DNA of 64,000 nt from Haloarcula mannanilytica (GTDB lineage Archaea; Halobacteriota; Halobacteria; Halobacteriales; Haloarculaceae), in the NCBI RefSeq assembly GCF_005406125.1, contig NZ_BIXZ01000001.1, positions 558,001-622,000 on the forward strand, written 5' to 3'. Positions 57,363 through 64,000 of the stretch are shown piece after piece (position 1 is the stretch's first letter; the number at the start of each line of letters is the position of its first letter). Under the pieces are notes generated by a model, which worked only from the letters and a program-made list of their open reading frames with translations, did not search any database and was not told where the DNA came from. A program made the translations under genes and the position numbers.

Positions 57363-58386
57363 CTGCGGGTGCTTCTTCCTTCTGAGCGTCGGCGTCCTCG
57401 CCCCACGCGAACAGCTCGCGCAGGCGACCACCGACTTCCTCGATCTGGTGGTTCTGTTCGGCGTCGCGGTACTGCTTGTAGGCGGGCCGGTTGGCCTGGT
57501 TCTCGTTGATCCACTCGCGGGCGAACTCGCCGTTCTGGACCTCTTCGAGGATCTTCTCCATCCCCTCGCGGTCGATGACCTCCTCGCCGCGAGTCAGGCC
57601 GCCGTACTCGGCGGTGTCGGAGACGGAGTTCCACATGCCCATGTGGCCCCCCTCGTACATGAGGTCGACAATGAGCTTCAGTTCGTTCAGACACTCGAAG
57701 TAGGCCATCTCCGGCGCGTAGCCGGCGTCGACCAGCGTCTCGAAGCCGGCCTTGACCATCTCGGTGACGCCGCCACAGAGGACGGCCTGCTCGCCGAAGA
57801 GGTCCGTCTCGACCTCTTCCTGGAAGGTCGTCTCGATGACGCCGGCGCGGGTGCAGCCGATGCCCTTCGCGTAGGCCAGTGACTCTTCCTTGGCGTCGCC
57901 TGTCGCGTCCTGATAGACCGCGATGAGACCCGGCGTCCCTTCGCCGCGCTCGTAGGTCCGGCGCACGAGGTGGCCCGGCGACTTGGGCGCGACCATCGTC
58001 ACGTCCACATCTTCCGGCGGCTCGATCTGGCCGTAGTGGATGTTGAAACCGTGGGCGAACTGGAGCGTGTCCCCGGCGTCCAGTCCGTCCTCGATGGCTT
58101 CGTACACGTACGGCTGGACCGTGTCGGGGACCAGCATCACGACGCGGTCCGCCTCGGCGGCGGCCACGTCAGGGGCCTCGACGCGGAGGCCGGCGTCTTC
58201 GGCGTCGGCCCGCGACGAGGAGTCCTCCCGGAGGCCGACAACCACATCCACACCTGACTCGTGGAGGTTCAGCGCGTGGGCGTGGCCCTGTGAGCCGTAG
58301 CCCAGTACGGCTACGGTCTCGTCGTCGAGTGTCGATACGTCAGCGTCTTCGTCGTAGTAGACTGTGGTGGTGAATTCGTCAGACAT
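57355..58386 (-). CDS. ilvC: Ketol-acid reductoisomerase
   Basis: A 343-residue class I enzyme isomerising and reducing acetolactate or acetohydroxybutyrate with NAD(P)H and magnesium. The cofactor motif [20 protein letters not shown] is near residue 27, ending in [14 protein letters not shown]. The metal-binding region is [20 protein letters not shown] near 188 with conserved Asp and Glu; [19 protein letters not shown] follows. Its C-terminal overlap with the small gene and 8-base overlap with ilvN mark a tight operon. Confidence 0.94.
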   Translation of the reverse strand: MSDEFTTTVYYDEDADVSTLDDETVAVLGYGSQGHAHALNLHESGVDVVVGLREDSSSRADAEDAGLRVEAPDVAAAEADRVVMLVPDTVQPYVYEAIEDGLDAGDTLQFAHGFNIHYGQIEPPEDVDVTMVAPKSPGHLVRRTYERGEGTPGLIAVYQDATGDAKEESLAYAKGIGCTRAGVIETTFQEEVETDLFGEQAVLCGGVTEMVKAGFETLVDAGYAPEMAYFECLNELKLIVDLMYEGGHMGMWNSVSDTAEYGGLTRGEEVIDREGMEKILEEVQNGEFAREWINENQANRPAYKQYRDAEQNHQIEEVGGRLRELFAWGEDADAQKEEAPADD

Positions 58387-58978
58387 CTTTCTCTAATGTT
58401 TTCGGGCCGCGTTCCAGTGCGGCGGCCCCGGTTCGCACGATCTCCTGCACGTCGAACTGCTTGAACGCCTCGACGGCGGCGTCGATCTTCTGCTTGCTGC
58501 CCGTGATCTCAACGGTGACCGAATCGGTCGACGCGTCGACGGCCTGCCCGTCGTACATGTCTGCGACGGCGTTCACGTCGTCGGGCTTCTCGCCGCTGAC
58601 TTTCACCAGCGCGAGCTCCCGCCGGACGGACTCGCCTTCGAGCTCCCTGACGGAGACGACGGGCACGAGCTTCCGCAGTTGCTTTTTCGCCTGATCGATC
58701 CCCGGTTCCGGCTCCTCGATGAGGATCGTCATCCGGGCTGTATCCTCGTCGACAGTCGGGCCGACGGTGAGGCTTTCGATATTGAACTGCCGCCGGCTGA
58801 ACAACGCCGACACCTCCGAGAGGACGCCCGGTCGGTGTTTAACCAGGGCTGACAGCACCGCCTGCCGCGGTTCGTGGGTCACTTCGGCCTCGGGGTCGAC
58901 GCGGATTCCCTGCGTGTTGCGTCGACCCTTCGGGCGCATCCGTTCGTCCGGCGCGGGGCCTGGCATGCCTCCTGTCAT
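58379..58978 (-). CDS. ilvN: Acetolactate synthase small subunit
   Basis: A 199-residue regulatory subunit of acetohydroxyacid synthase with an N-terminal ACT domain (about 38-112: [20 protein letters not shown], and [12 protein letters not shown]) that binds the feedback inhibitor, usually valine, and a C-terminal domain with a second ACT-like fold. The first 30 residues ([20 protein letters not shown]) are an extension absent from bacterial IlvN. The start overlaps ilvB (ATGA). Confidence 0.93.
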   Translation of the reverse strand: MTGGMPGPAPDERMRPKGRRNTQGIRVDPEAEVTHEPRQAVLSALVKHRPGVLSEVSALFSRRQFNIESLTVGPTVDEDTARMTILIEEPEPGIDQAKKQLRKLVPVVSVRELEGESVRRELALVKVSGEKPDDVNAVADMYDGQAVDASTDSVTVEITGSKQKIDAAVEAFKQFDVQEIVRTGAAALERGPKTLEKDV

Positions 58979-60732
58979 AGTTGGTCCAGATGGTCTTCTT
59001 CGAGCGCGAACAGGCCGTTGTCACCGCCACTCGGGACCATCGGGAAGACGTTCTCCCCGGGGTCGATGTGGGCGTCGATGACGCTTGGCCCGTCGTAGTC
59101 GCGTGCTTCCTGTATCGTTTCCTCGACGTTCTCGTACGATTCGAGCGTGAACCCGCGCGCGCCGAAGGCCTCGGCCAGCTTGTCGAACTGCGGAATCCAC
59201 GGGTACTCCGAGGCCATCCGGCGGCCCTCGTAGAAGCCGTCCTGCCACTGGCGGACCATCCCGACCGCCTCGTTGTTCAGAACGACGTAGGTGATATCGA
59301 GTTGCTCACGCACCGCAACGGAGAGGCCCTGAACGGTCATCAAGAACGAGCCGTCGCCGTCGAAGCAGACGACTTCCTGGTCCGGCGCGGCGAGTTTCGC
59401 GCCGATGGCGGCGGGCACGCCGTAGCCCATCGTCCCGAGGCCGTGGGAGGAGACCCACGTCCGGGGTTCGGTGTACTCCCAGAACTGGGAGGCCCACATC
59501 TGGTGCTGGCCGACGCCGGTACAGACGATGGTGTCGTCCGGCGTCAGATCCGAGAACGTCTCGACGACGTACTGCGGTTTCAGCGGCTCATCCTCGGGCA
59601 TCTCGTAGGTCATCGGGTACTCCGATTTCCACTCCTGGCACTGCTCGCGCCACTCGTCGGCGTCGGGCGCACGCGGCATCGCATCGAACAGCTGCCGGAG
59701 CACTTCCCGGGCGTCCCCGATGAGCGGGTAGTCGGCGTAGATGTTCTTGCTGATCTCGGCGGGGTCGATGTCGACGTGGATGATATCCGCATCGGGTGCG
59801 AAGGAGTCGACGCCGCCGGTCAGGCGGTCGTCGAAGCGCGTCCCGATAGCCAGCATGCAGTCGGTGTTGGTAATCGCCATGTTGGCGTACCCGGTGCCGT
59901 GCATGCCGGCCCACTCCAGGGAAAGTTCGTGGTCCTCGGGGAAGCTCCCGATACCGGGCATCGTCGTGATGACCGGAATCTCGTATTCTTTGGCGAACTC
60001 CCGGAGCGCGCTCGACGCGTTCGCCTTGATGACGCCGCCACCTGAGAGGATGACCGGGCGGTCGGCCTCAGACAGCGCCTCGGCGGCCTCCTGCACGTTC
60101 GCGTCGTCGGCCTCCTCGGGCACGTCGTAGGTGTCCGGCGTCTCCGGTTTCCCGGGTTCGACCTCGGTCTCGCCCTGGGTTACGTCCTTCGGGAGGTCCA
60201 CGAGCGTCGGCCCTTGCCGGCCGGCATCGGCGAGCGCGAACGCTTCGCTGACGTTGTCACCGACAGTGTCGGAGTCGGCGGCGAAGTAGCTCTCCTTCGT
60301 GATGGGCTGGGTGATGCCGACGGTGTCGGTCTCCTGAAAGGCGTCGTTGCCGACGAACTCCGTCGGGACCTGGCCGGTCAGTGCAATGACCGGGTCCGAG
60401 TCCATGTTCGCGTCGGCGATGCCGGTCACGAGGTTCGTCGCGCCGGGGCCCGAGGTTGCGAAACAGACGCCGGGGTCGCCGGTGACGATCCCGTACGCGT
60501 CCGCCGCGTGTGAAGCGCCCTGCTCGTGGGCCATCGTGACGTGGTTGATGTCGGAGTCGTACAGCGCGTCGTAGACGGGCATAATCGCGCCGCCCTGAAC
60601 GCCGAAGACGTAATCCGTCCCGGCGTTTTCCAGCGCGCGGATGACCGATTGTGCGCCCGTCGTGACCGGTTCCTGTTCGGTTTCGGACTCGGCGTCCTCG
60701 TCCTCTTTGGGAACTGATGCGCGTTCGCTCAT
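58975..60732 (-). CDS. ilvB: Acetolactate synthase large subunit
   Basis: A 585-residue thiamine diphosphate enzyme joining two pyruvates, or pyruvate and 2-oxobutyrate. The catalytic glutamate is in VTMAHEQGASHAADAYG, the substrate loop in CFATSGPGATNLVTGIADA, and the ThDP/Mg motif is VVCFDGDGSFLMTVQGLSVA to VLNNEAVGMVRQWQ. An FAD domain separates the two. The first 25 residues are an acidic leader. A clear GGAGG lies a few bases before the ATG, unusual in a genome with many leaderless genes, in keeping with its long leader. Confidence 0.95.
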   Translation of the reverse strand: MSERASVPKEDEDAESETEQEPVTTGAQSVIRALENAGTDYVFGVQGGAIMPVYDALYDSDINHVTMAHEQGASHAADAYGIVTGDPGVCFATSGPGATNLVTGIADANMDSDPVIALTGQVPTEFVGNDAFQETDTVGITQPITKESYFAADSDTVGDNVSEAFALADAGRQGPTLVDLPKDVTQGETEVEPGKPETPDTYDVPEEADDANVQEAAEALSEADRPVILSGGGVIKANASSALREFAKEYEIPVITTMPGIGSFPEDHELSLEWAGMHGTGYANMAITNTDCMLAIGTRFDDRLTGGVDSFAPDADIIHVDIDPAEISKNIYADYPLIGDAREVLRQLFDAMPRAPDADEWREQCQEWKSEYPMTYEMPEDEPLKPQYVVETFSDLTPDDTIVCTGVGQHQMWASQFWEYTEPRTWVSSHGLGTMGYGVPAAIGAKLAAPDQEVVCFDGDGSFLMTVQGLSVAVREQLDITYVVLNNEAVGMVRQWQDGFYEGRRMASEYPWIPQFDKLAEAFGARGFTLESYENVEETIQEARDYDGPSVIDAHIDPGENVFPMVPSGGDNGLFALEEDHLDQL

Positions 60733-60797
60733 CGTGCCATCCCTCCGTCTGTTCGTGTCTGCGTTCGATACCGCGGTAATGTGTGTGCTGCGTGCAT
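60729..60797 (-). CDS. Possible leader peptide (22 codons) overlapping ilvB
   Basis: A reading frame MHAAHTLPRYRTQTRTDGGM with two more codons ends in a TGA that overlaps the ilvB ATG (ATGA). It contains only one leucine and no isoleucine or valine, so it does not look like a bacterial-type attenuation peptide; it could couple translation. The frame is also open further upstream. Weak evidence. Confidence 0.3.
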   Translation of the reverse strand: MHAAHTLPRYRTQTRTDGGMAR

Positions 60798-61077
60798 GAC
60801 TGGTGACTCTGTGGTGTTGTGGCGAAGCGATTCGACCGGATATGAAAATGTGAAGTGAGGGGCTATAGGGCCCCTACAATACGCGCGCCGAGAATAGCGG
60901 TCGCGGTGCTGGCGAACGGTCGAACCTGACGCCCAGCGGCCGCGGTCATCACGTCCGAAAGCAGTTCGTCCCGAATAATAAACGTTCTGTGATAACTGCT
61001 GTCGAACGCTGTTGCGGGACCGGGCGGTCACCCGTGGCTGCTGGCTCGTAGTGACGGCCGGAGGCGAGGGCATGGGC
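60733..61077 (-). promoter_or_regulatory. Leader region of the ilvB operon
   Basis: A TATA-like TTTATTATT (minus strand, 60974-60982) would start transcription near 60950, leaving a leader of about 215 bases before ilvB, exceptional here. The leader has a stem AGGGGC/GCCCCT (60858-60863 and 60870-60875, 6-base loop) and a short frame overlapping ilvB. Such a leader may host regulation by RNA structure; the frame that spans it is not plausible protein. No terminator for leuA is seen, since leuA ends upstream at 61078. Confidence 0.5.
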
Positions 61078-62322
61078 CTACGCCCGGACCTCCTCGCTCT
61101 CCTCGGTCACGCCGATCTCCTCGGCGAACCGTTCGAGGACCGACATGGTGACCTGCTCCTCCGCGCCGTACTCCTTGACGCGGCGGGTCACTTCCCGAAC
61201 CTCGGCCTCGGTCGGATCGTAGCCGGCGTCGACGAGCCGCTCCCGTACCGAGTGGGCCCCGGTGTGTTTGCCGAGTACGAGTTCGCGCGTGGCCCCGACC
61301 ATCTCTGGGGTCATGACGCCCGGCTCGAACGTGTCGGAGTTCTCGATGACGCCCGCGGCGTGAATGCCGCTCTCGTGGGAGAAGGCGTTGCGCCCGACGA
61401 CGGGCTTGTTCGCCGGCACCCCGATATCGGATTTCTCCTCGACGATCCGCGACAGCTCCGTGATGCGGGTGGTGTCGATTCCGGTGTCGACATCGTACAG
61501 CGACTCCAGTGCCATCACGACCTCCTCGTAGGCCGCGTTGCCGGCGCGTTCGCCGATGCCGTTGACCGACACCTGCGCCTGGCTGGCTCCGGCCTCGAAG
61601 CCGGAGATGGCGTTGGCCGACGCCAGCCCGAAGTCGTCGTGCGTGTGCACGTCGATGTAGGCGTCGGTGCAGTCGTCGACAATCTCGATGAGGTCGTAGA
61701 ACCGCCGCGGCGTGGCGACCCCACACGTGTCCGGAATGTTGATCCAGTCCGCCCCCGCCGCGGACGTGGCCTCGATAACCTCGACGAGGAAGTCCTCGTC
61801 AGTCCGAGTCGCATCCATCGGCGAGAACATGCACTCGACGCCCGCGTCTTTGATCATCTCGACACAGTCGACGGCGGTGTCGAGCGCCTCCTGGCGGGTC
61901 GCGTGCATGGAATCCTGCAACTGTACGTCCGACGTCGAGACGAAGGTGTGGACCATGTCCACACCCGAATCCAAGGCCGCCTCGATGTCTTTCTCGACCA
62001 CACGCGCCAGTCCGCAGGTCGTCACTCGCGTGGACTCGGCGATGTCCCGAACTGCCTCGAACTCCGCGTCGGAGTTGACGGGGAACCCGGCCTCGATGAC
62101 GTGGGTCCCCATCTCGTCGAGCAGCGCGGCTATCTCGCGTTTGTCCTCGTAGTTGAACGACGTGCGTGGTGACTGCTCACCATCGCGCAGCGTGGTGTCG
62201 AAAATCCGTGCGTCTGTAATCTCAGACGTGGAATCCAGTGTGCCCTGGAAGAACTCGATCCGCCGGAGATCCCGACGTGCCCTCGTTGTTGGACATAAGC
62301 ACCTGTATCTGGTCGCTTCCAC
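61078..62322 (-). CDS. leuA: 2-isopropylmalate/citramalate synthase family enzyme
   Basis: An enzyme of the LeuA/CimA family condensing acetyl-CoA with 2-oxoisovalerate or pyruvate, about 390-414 residues. Motifs: RIFDTTLRDGEQSPRTSFNY, GADWINIPDTCGVATPRRFY, YIDVHTHDDFGLASANAI with the metal-binding HxH, and FSHESGIHAAGV. The C-terminal regulatory domain of leucine-regulated LeuA is missing (ends VTEESEEVRA), which is more like a citramalate synthase. The 5' end is uncertain: the only in-frame start before the conserved region is GTG 62322, which lies beside the TATA box, whereas the expected leaderless ATG (62296) is in another frame. Confidence 0.85.
   Translation of the reverse strand: MEATRYRCLCPTTRARRDLRRIEFFQGTLDSTSEITDARIFDTTLRDGEQSPRTSFNYEDKREIAALLDEMGTHVIEAGFPVNSDAEFEAVRDIAESTRVTTCGLARVVEKDIEAALDSGVDMVHTFVSTSDVQLQDSMHATRQEALDTAVDCVEMIKDAGVECMFSPMDATRTDEDFLVEVIEATSAAGADWINIPDTCGVATPRRFYDLIEIVDDCTDAYIDVHTHDDFGLASANAISGFEAGASQAQVSVNGIGERAGNAAYEEVVMALESLYDVDTGIDTTRITELSRIVEEKSDIGVPANKPVVGRNAFSHESGIHAAGVIENSDTFEPGVMTPEMVGATRELVLGKHTGAHSVRERLVDAGYDPTEAEVREVTRRVKEYGAEEQVTMSVLERFAEEIGVTEESEEVRA
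62222..62296 (-). other. Out-of-frame leaderless start upstream of leuA
   Basis: The ATG at 62296 is placed about 30 bases after a good TATA box (62324-62333) and opens MSNNEGTSGSPADRV, a typical haloarchaeal N-terminus, but meets a stop after 24 codons (62222) because it is one base off the leuA frame. It is either a frameshifted original start of leuA, a leader peptide, or chance. Confidence 0.45.
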
Positions 62323-62323
62323 T

Positions 62324-62333
62324 ATTTATAATT
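62324..62333 (-). promoter_or_regulatory. TATA box of leuA
   Basis: Minus-strand ATTATAAATA element (plus TATTTATAAT). Transcription should begin near 62300. It lies only 2 bases upstream of the GTG that opens the longest leuA frame, which therefore cannot be the start of an mRNA made from this promoter. Confidence 0.65.
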
Positions 62334-62465
62334 GTCTATGAATCCAGTGGCACGTGGACACGACACATGGTCCGGCGCTGCCGAGCACGGCTATCGCCGC
62401 CATCGCGGCTGCCGCGCGTCAGACAGGTGGGGAGGATTTTTGCTACTTCAGGCGTTGATATCGGC

Positions 62466-62768
62466 ATGAGCGATTTCGAGGGGCTGGACCTGCAGGCCGT
62501 GGAGGACCAGATGGACGACGACCGGGACGGCGCGGGCAGCAACCGGGTCGTGCTGGGTGTCCTCGACGGGTCGGAGCCGCCCGAGCAGTGGATATCCACC
62601 ATCGAGAACGGCTCCGTGCTGGTCCTCAACGTCGAGGGCGACCTGAACGAACTCGCCGCCGGGTTCGCCCGCCCAGTCCGGGAGGCCGGCGGCGAACTGA
62701 TGCATTTCCGTGGCTTTCTCGTCGTGACGCCGCCGGGCGTCAGCATCAACTCCGAACGGCTTGATTGA
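62466..62768 (+). CDS. DUF5779 family protein
   Basis: A 100-residue haloarchaeal protein, MSDFEGLDLQAVEDQMDDDR, then RVVLGVLDGSEPPEQWISTI, VLVLNVEGDLNELAAGFARP and GGELMHFRGFLVVTPPGVSI. The pattern fits a small alpha/beta fold of the DUF5779 family; function unknown. It begins at ATG 62466; longer upstream frames cross the leuA promoter region. Confidence 0.82.
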   Translation: MSDFEGLDLQAVEDQMDDDRDGAGSNRVVLGVLDGSEPPEQWISTIENGSVLVLNVEGDLNELAAGFARPVREAGGELMHFRGFLVVTPPGVSINSERLD

Positions 62769-62801
62769 GTGGTGTTACAGGCTCCCTGGCGAGAGAGATG
62801 C

Positions 62802-63080
62802 TTACGGCGAGAGCAATCGTTGCAGCAGTCCGTGCCACACGCGGACACCGTGGTCCCACGCGTGCCAGCAGTCGTCGAGAAAACGGGGGGAGCGCCCGTC
62901 GGTGTGGCTCATTCTGGTCGTGATCTCGGTGTGACAGTCCGGACAGCGGTAATGGGTCCCGCGGCGGTTCTGAACAGTGATCCAGTCGCCGTCGTACCGA
63001 CTCTGGTGCCCACAGTCCGGACAGAACAAGGTTGCCTTCGGCGGGACATTGCGCTCAGTCCCGGCGTCAGTTGGGGCCAT
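62802..63080 (-). CDS. Zinc-ribbon domain protein
   Basis: A 92-residue protein with a zinc ribbon: FCPDCGHQ and, 22 residues on, YRCPDCHTEI (two CxxC pairs), residues about 19-53. The C-terminal 40 residues are rich in Trp, His and Arg (FLDDCWHAWDHGVRVWHGLL) and form an amphipathic helix. Such proteins bind nucleic acid or act as small adaptors; no target is known. It converges with DUF5779. Confidence 0.72.
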   Translation of the reverse strand: MAPTDAGTERNVPPKATLFCPDCGHQSRYDGDWITVQNRRGTHYRCPDCHTEITTRMSHTDGRSPRFLDDCWHAWDHGVRVWHGLLQRLLSP

Positions 63081-63202
63081 CCTCAGTTACGGGGTGGCCG
63101 CCGACACGAAAAGAACCTGCCTATGAGGGGTCTATACGGCTACTAGTATAGGGGAGGTCATTATATCCGAGCCCAGCGGCTTCGTCCCGACACCCGCGAC
63201 CG

Positions 63203-63889
63203 CTACTCGGACACCAGCGTCAAGTAGTGCCCGTCCGGGTCCCTGATGCGGACGCCTTCCTCGACAGAGGTGACGGCGAGTGCGTCGTCGGCAACCGCTC
63301 TGGCCGTCGATTTCGGGTCCTCGGCGACGACGCCGAAGTCGACGTGGACGCCGCCGCGGGCGTCAGCGATACCAAGTCGTGGCGACCACAGCTCCAGGTC
63401 GAGGTCGCCCGTCGACAGCCTGACCCGGCCTTCGTCGCGGCCGTCGTCGACCAGTTCGAACCCCAGCGCGGTGTAGAACTCCAACGCCGCCGGCAGGTCC
63501 TCGACTTCGAGGACGAGTTCGAACAGCCCCGTGACGCCGTCACCGTCGACCGCCCGCTCGCCGAGTTCGACGCAGTTGCCCTCGGTGTCATAGAAGTACA
63601 GCGACCGCGCGTCCCCGAAGGTGTGCTCGACCAGGTCAAAGCGCTCGTCCAGTCGGTCGTACCAGTGGTCGTACTCCCGCTCGGGAATCGTGAGCGCGTA
63701 GTGGGTGTGCAGGCCGCCGCGGGGAACCGTTCCCGGCGCGCGGAGCCGGAGTTCGGTGTCGCCGGCCGCGAGCACGGCTTCCTCCGGCGTCTCCGAGCGT
63801 ACGTCGAGTTCCAAGAAGGCCTCGTAGAACGCCGTCGCACGGTCCGGGTACTTCACCTCTAGCGTGACCCAGGCAGGCGAAGAGAGCAT
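63203..63889 (-). CDS. Two-domain VOC (glyoxalase/dioxygenase) family protein
   Basis: A 228-residue vicinal-oxygen-chelate protein with two beta-alpha-beta-beta-beta repeats: WVTLEVKYPDRATAFYEAFL (from about 7) and ELVLEVEDLPAALEFYTALG (from about 121). Candidate metal ligands are His60 or His62 (GGLHTHYAL), Glu108 (CVELGERA) and His176 (GGVHVDFGVV). Resembles catechol-2,3-dioxygenase-like and related lyases; substrate unknown. Start at ATG 63889. Confidence 0.82.
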   Translation of the reverse strand: MLSSPAWVTLEVKYPDRATAFYEAFLELDVRSETPEEAVLAAGDTELRLRAPGTVPRGGLHTHYALTIPEREYDHWYDRLDERFDLVEHTFGDARSLYFYDTEGNCVELGERAVDGDGVTGLFELVLEVEDLPAALEFYTALGFELVDDGRDEGRVRLSTGDLDLELWSPRLGIADARGGVHVDFGVVAEDPKSTARAVADDALAVTSVEEGVRIRDPDGHYLTLVSE

Positions 63890-64000
63890 ACTCGTCCTTC
63901 GACCGCCACCGACAAAGCCGCTGTGGACGCCGCCCGGCGGTGACACAACGCCGAGACTGTCTTGTCCTGTTCTCGACCATTTATTCCTGTCTGGCCCGTA

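Noticed and set aside
60798-61073. Open leftward frame between leuA and ilvB as a gene of about 114 codons
   Set aside because: Arg/Ser/Thr-rich composition and it spans the promoter; only the last 22 codons are kept as a weak leader candidate.
1-64000. An integrated virus, plasmid region or defence island
   Set aside because: No integrase, capsid, replication-initiator, restriction-modification or toxin-antitoxin pair was recognised; only small scars and one short transposon are present.

Overview
The window is chromosomal DNA of a haloarchaeon, most likely Haloarcula or a close relative. The GC content is high, the predicted proteins are very acidic, and many genes look leaderless with a TATA box about 25-30 bases before the start codon. 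Marker genes include halocyanins, TatA, HalX-type receivers, an archaeal MBF1, a DeoR-type GlpR, the DUF5779, DUF5799, DUF2270 and DUF7521 families, and a ketohexokinase-type fructose cluster. Nothing here is a virus or plasmid; most of the window is core genome with short scars of mobile DNA. All functions below come from reading motifs and gene order, not from database searches.

Layout. 1-2.95 kb: the end of a P1B-type copper ATPase and an AarF/UbiB kinase-like protein. 2.9-6.5 kb: a sulfur/persulfide cluster (DsrE-like and TusA proteins divergent from a rhodanese-metallo-beta-lactamase dioxygenase, two half-size YeeE/YedE permeases and a helix-turn-helix regulator) around an intergenic region full of ATTGT/ACAAT inverted repeats. 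6.5-11.3 kb: a DUF2270 membrane protein, an iron-sulfur PhrB-type photolyase and two halocyanins, one of which carries a second, ligand-depleted domain. 11.3-19 kb: housekeeping genes (FAH hydrolase, prephenate dehydrogenase, Rsm22-like protein, SurE, EamA transporter, HD protein, 1-Cys peroxiredoxin) and several mini-genes. 19-26.7 kb: tatA, tRNA-Arg(CCT), a GMC oxidoreductase with a DtxR-type operator, a CheC protein, an operon of hisC, an AK6/Fap7-type kinase and a CDP-alcohol transferase, then aMBF1. 26.7-38.6 kb: two HalX-type receivers, tpiA, a HerA-like ATPase, dinB, tRNA-Gly(TCC) with duplicated fragments, a Trm9-like methylase, tyrS, asd and a 2-hydroxyacid dehydrogenase.

38.6-48 kb: a geranylgeranyl-reductase-like flavoprotein, an 816-bp IS5-type element with intact ends and 8-bp target duplications that carries a deleted transposase and a small cargo gene, gene fragments, a CPBP protease, DUF1684, a membrane J-protein, a UbiA prenyltransferase, OsmC, a FIST sensor and DUF5799. 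48-51.7 kb: fructose catabolism (class I aldolase, probable ketohexokinase, 1-phosphofructokinase, GlpR). 51.8-62.3 kb: branched-chain amino acid biosynthesis, read leftward as leuA, ilvB, ilvN, ilvC, an unknown small gene, leuC and leuD. leuB is set apart by a CARF/winged-helix regulator, a receiver-PAS protein and a degenerate tandem repeat. 62.4-64 kb: DUF5779, a zinc-ribbon protein and a two-domain VOC protein.

The points most worth a second look are the regulated persulfide cluster, the IS-derived cargo element, the duplicated tRNA-Gly fragments, the out-of-frame leaderless start upstream of leuA, the unknown gene inside the ilv-leu operon, the copper-site loss in one halocyanin domain and the CARF protein lying outside any CRISPR locus.
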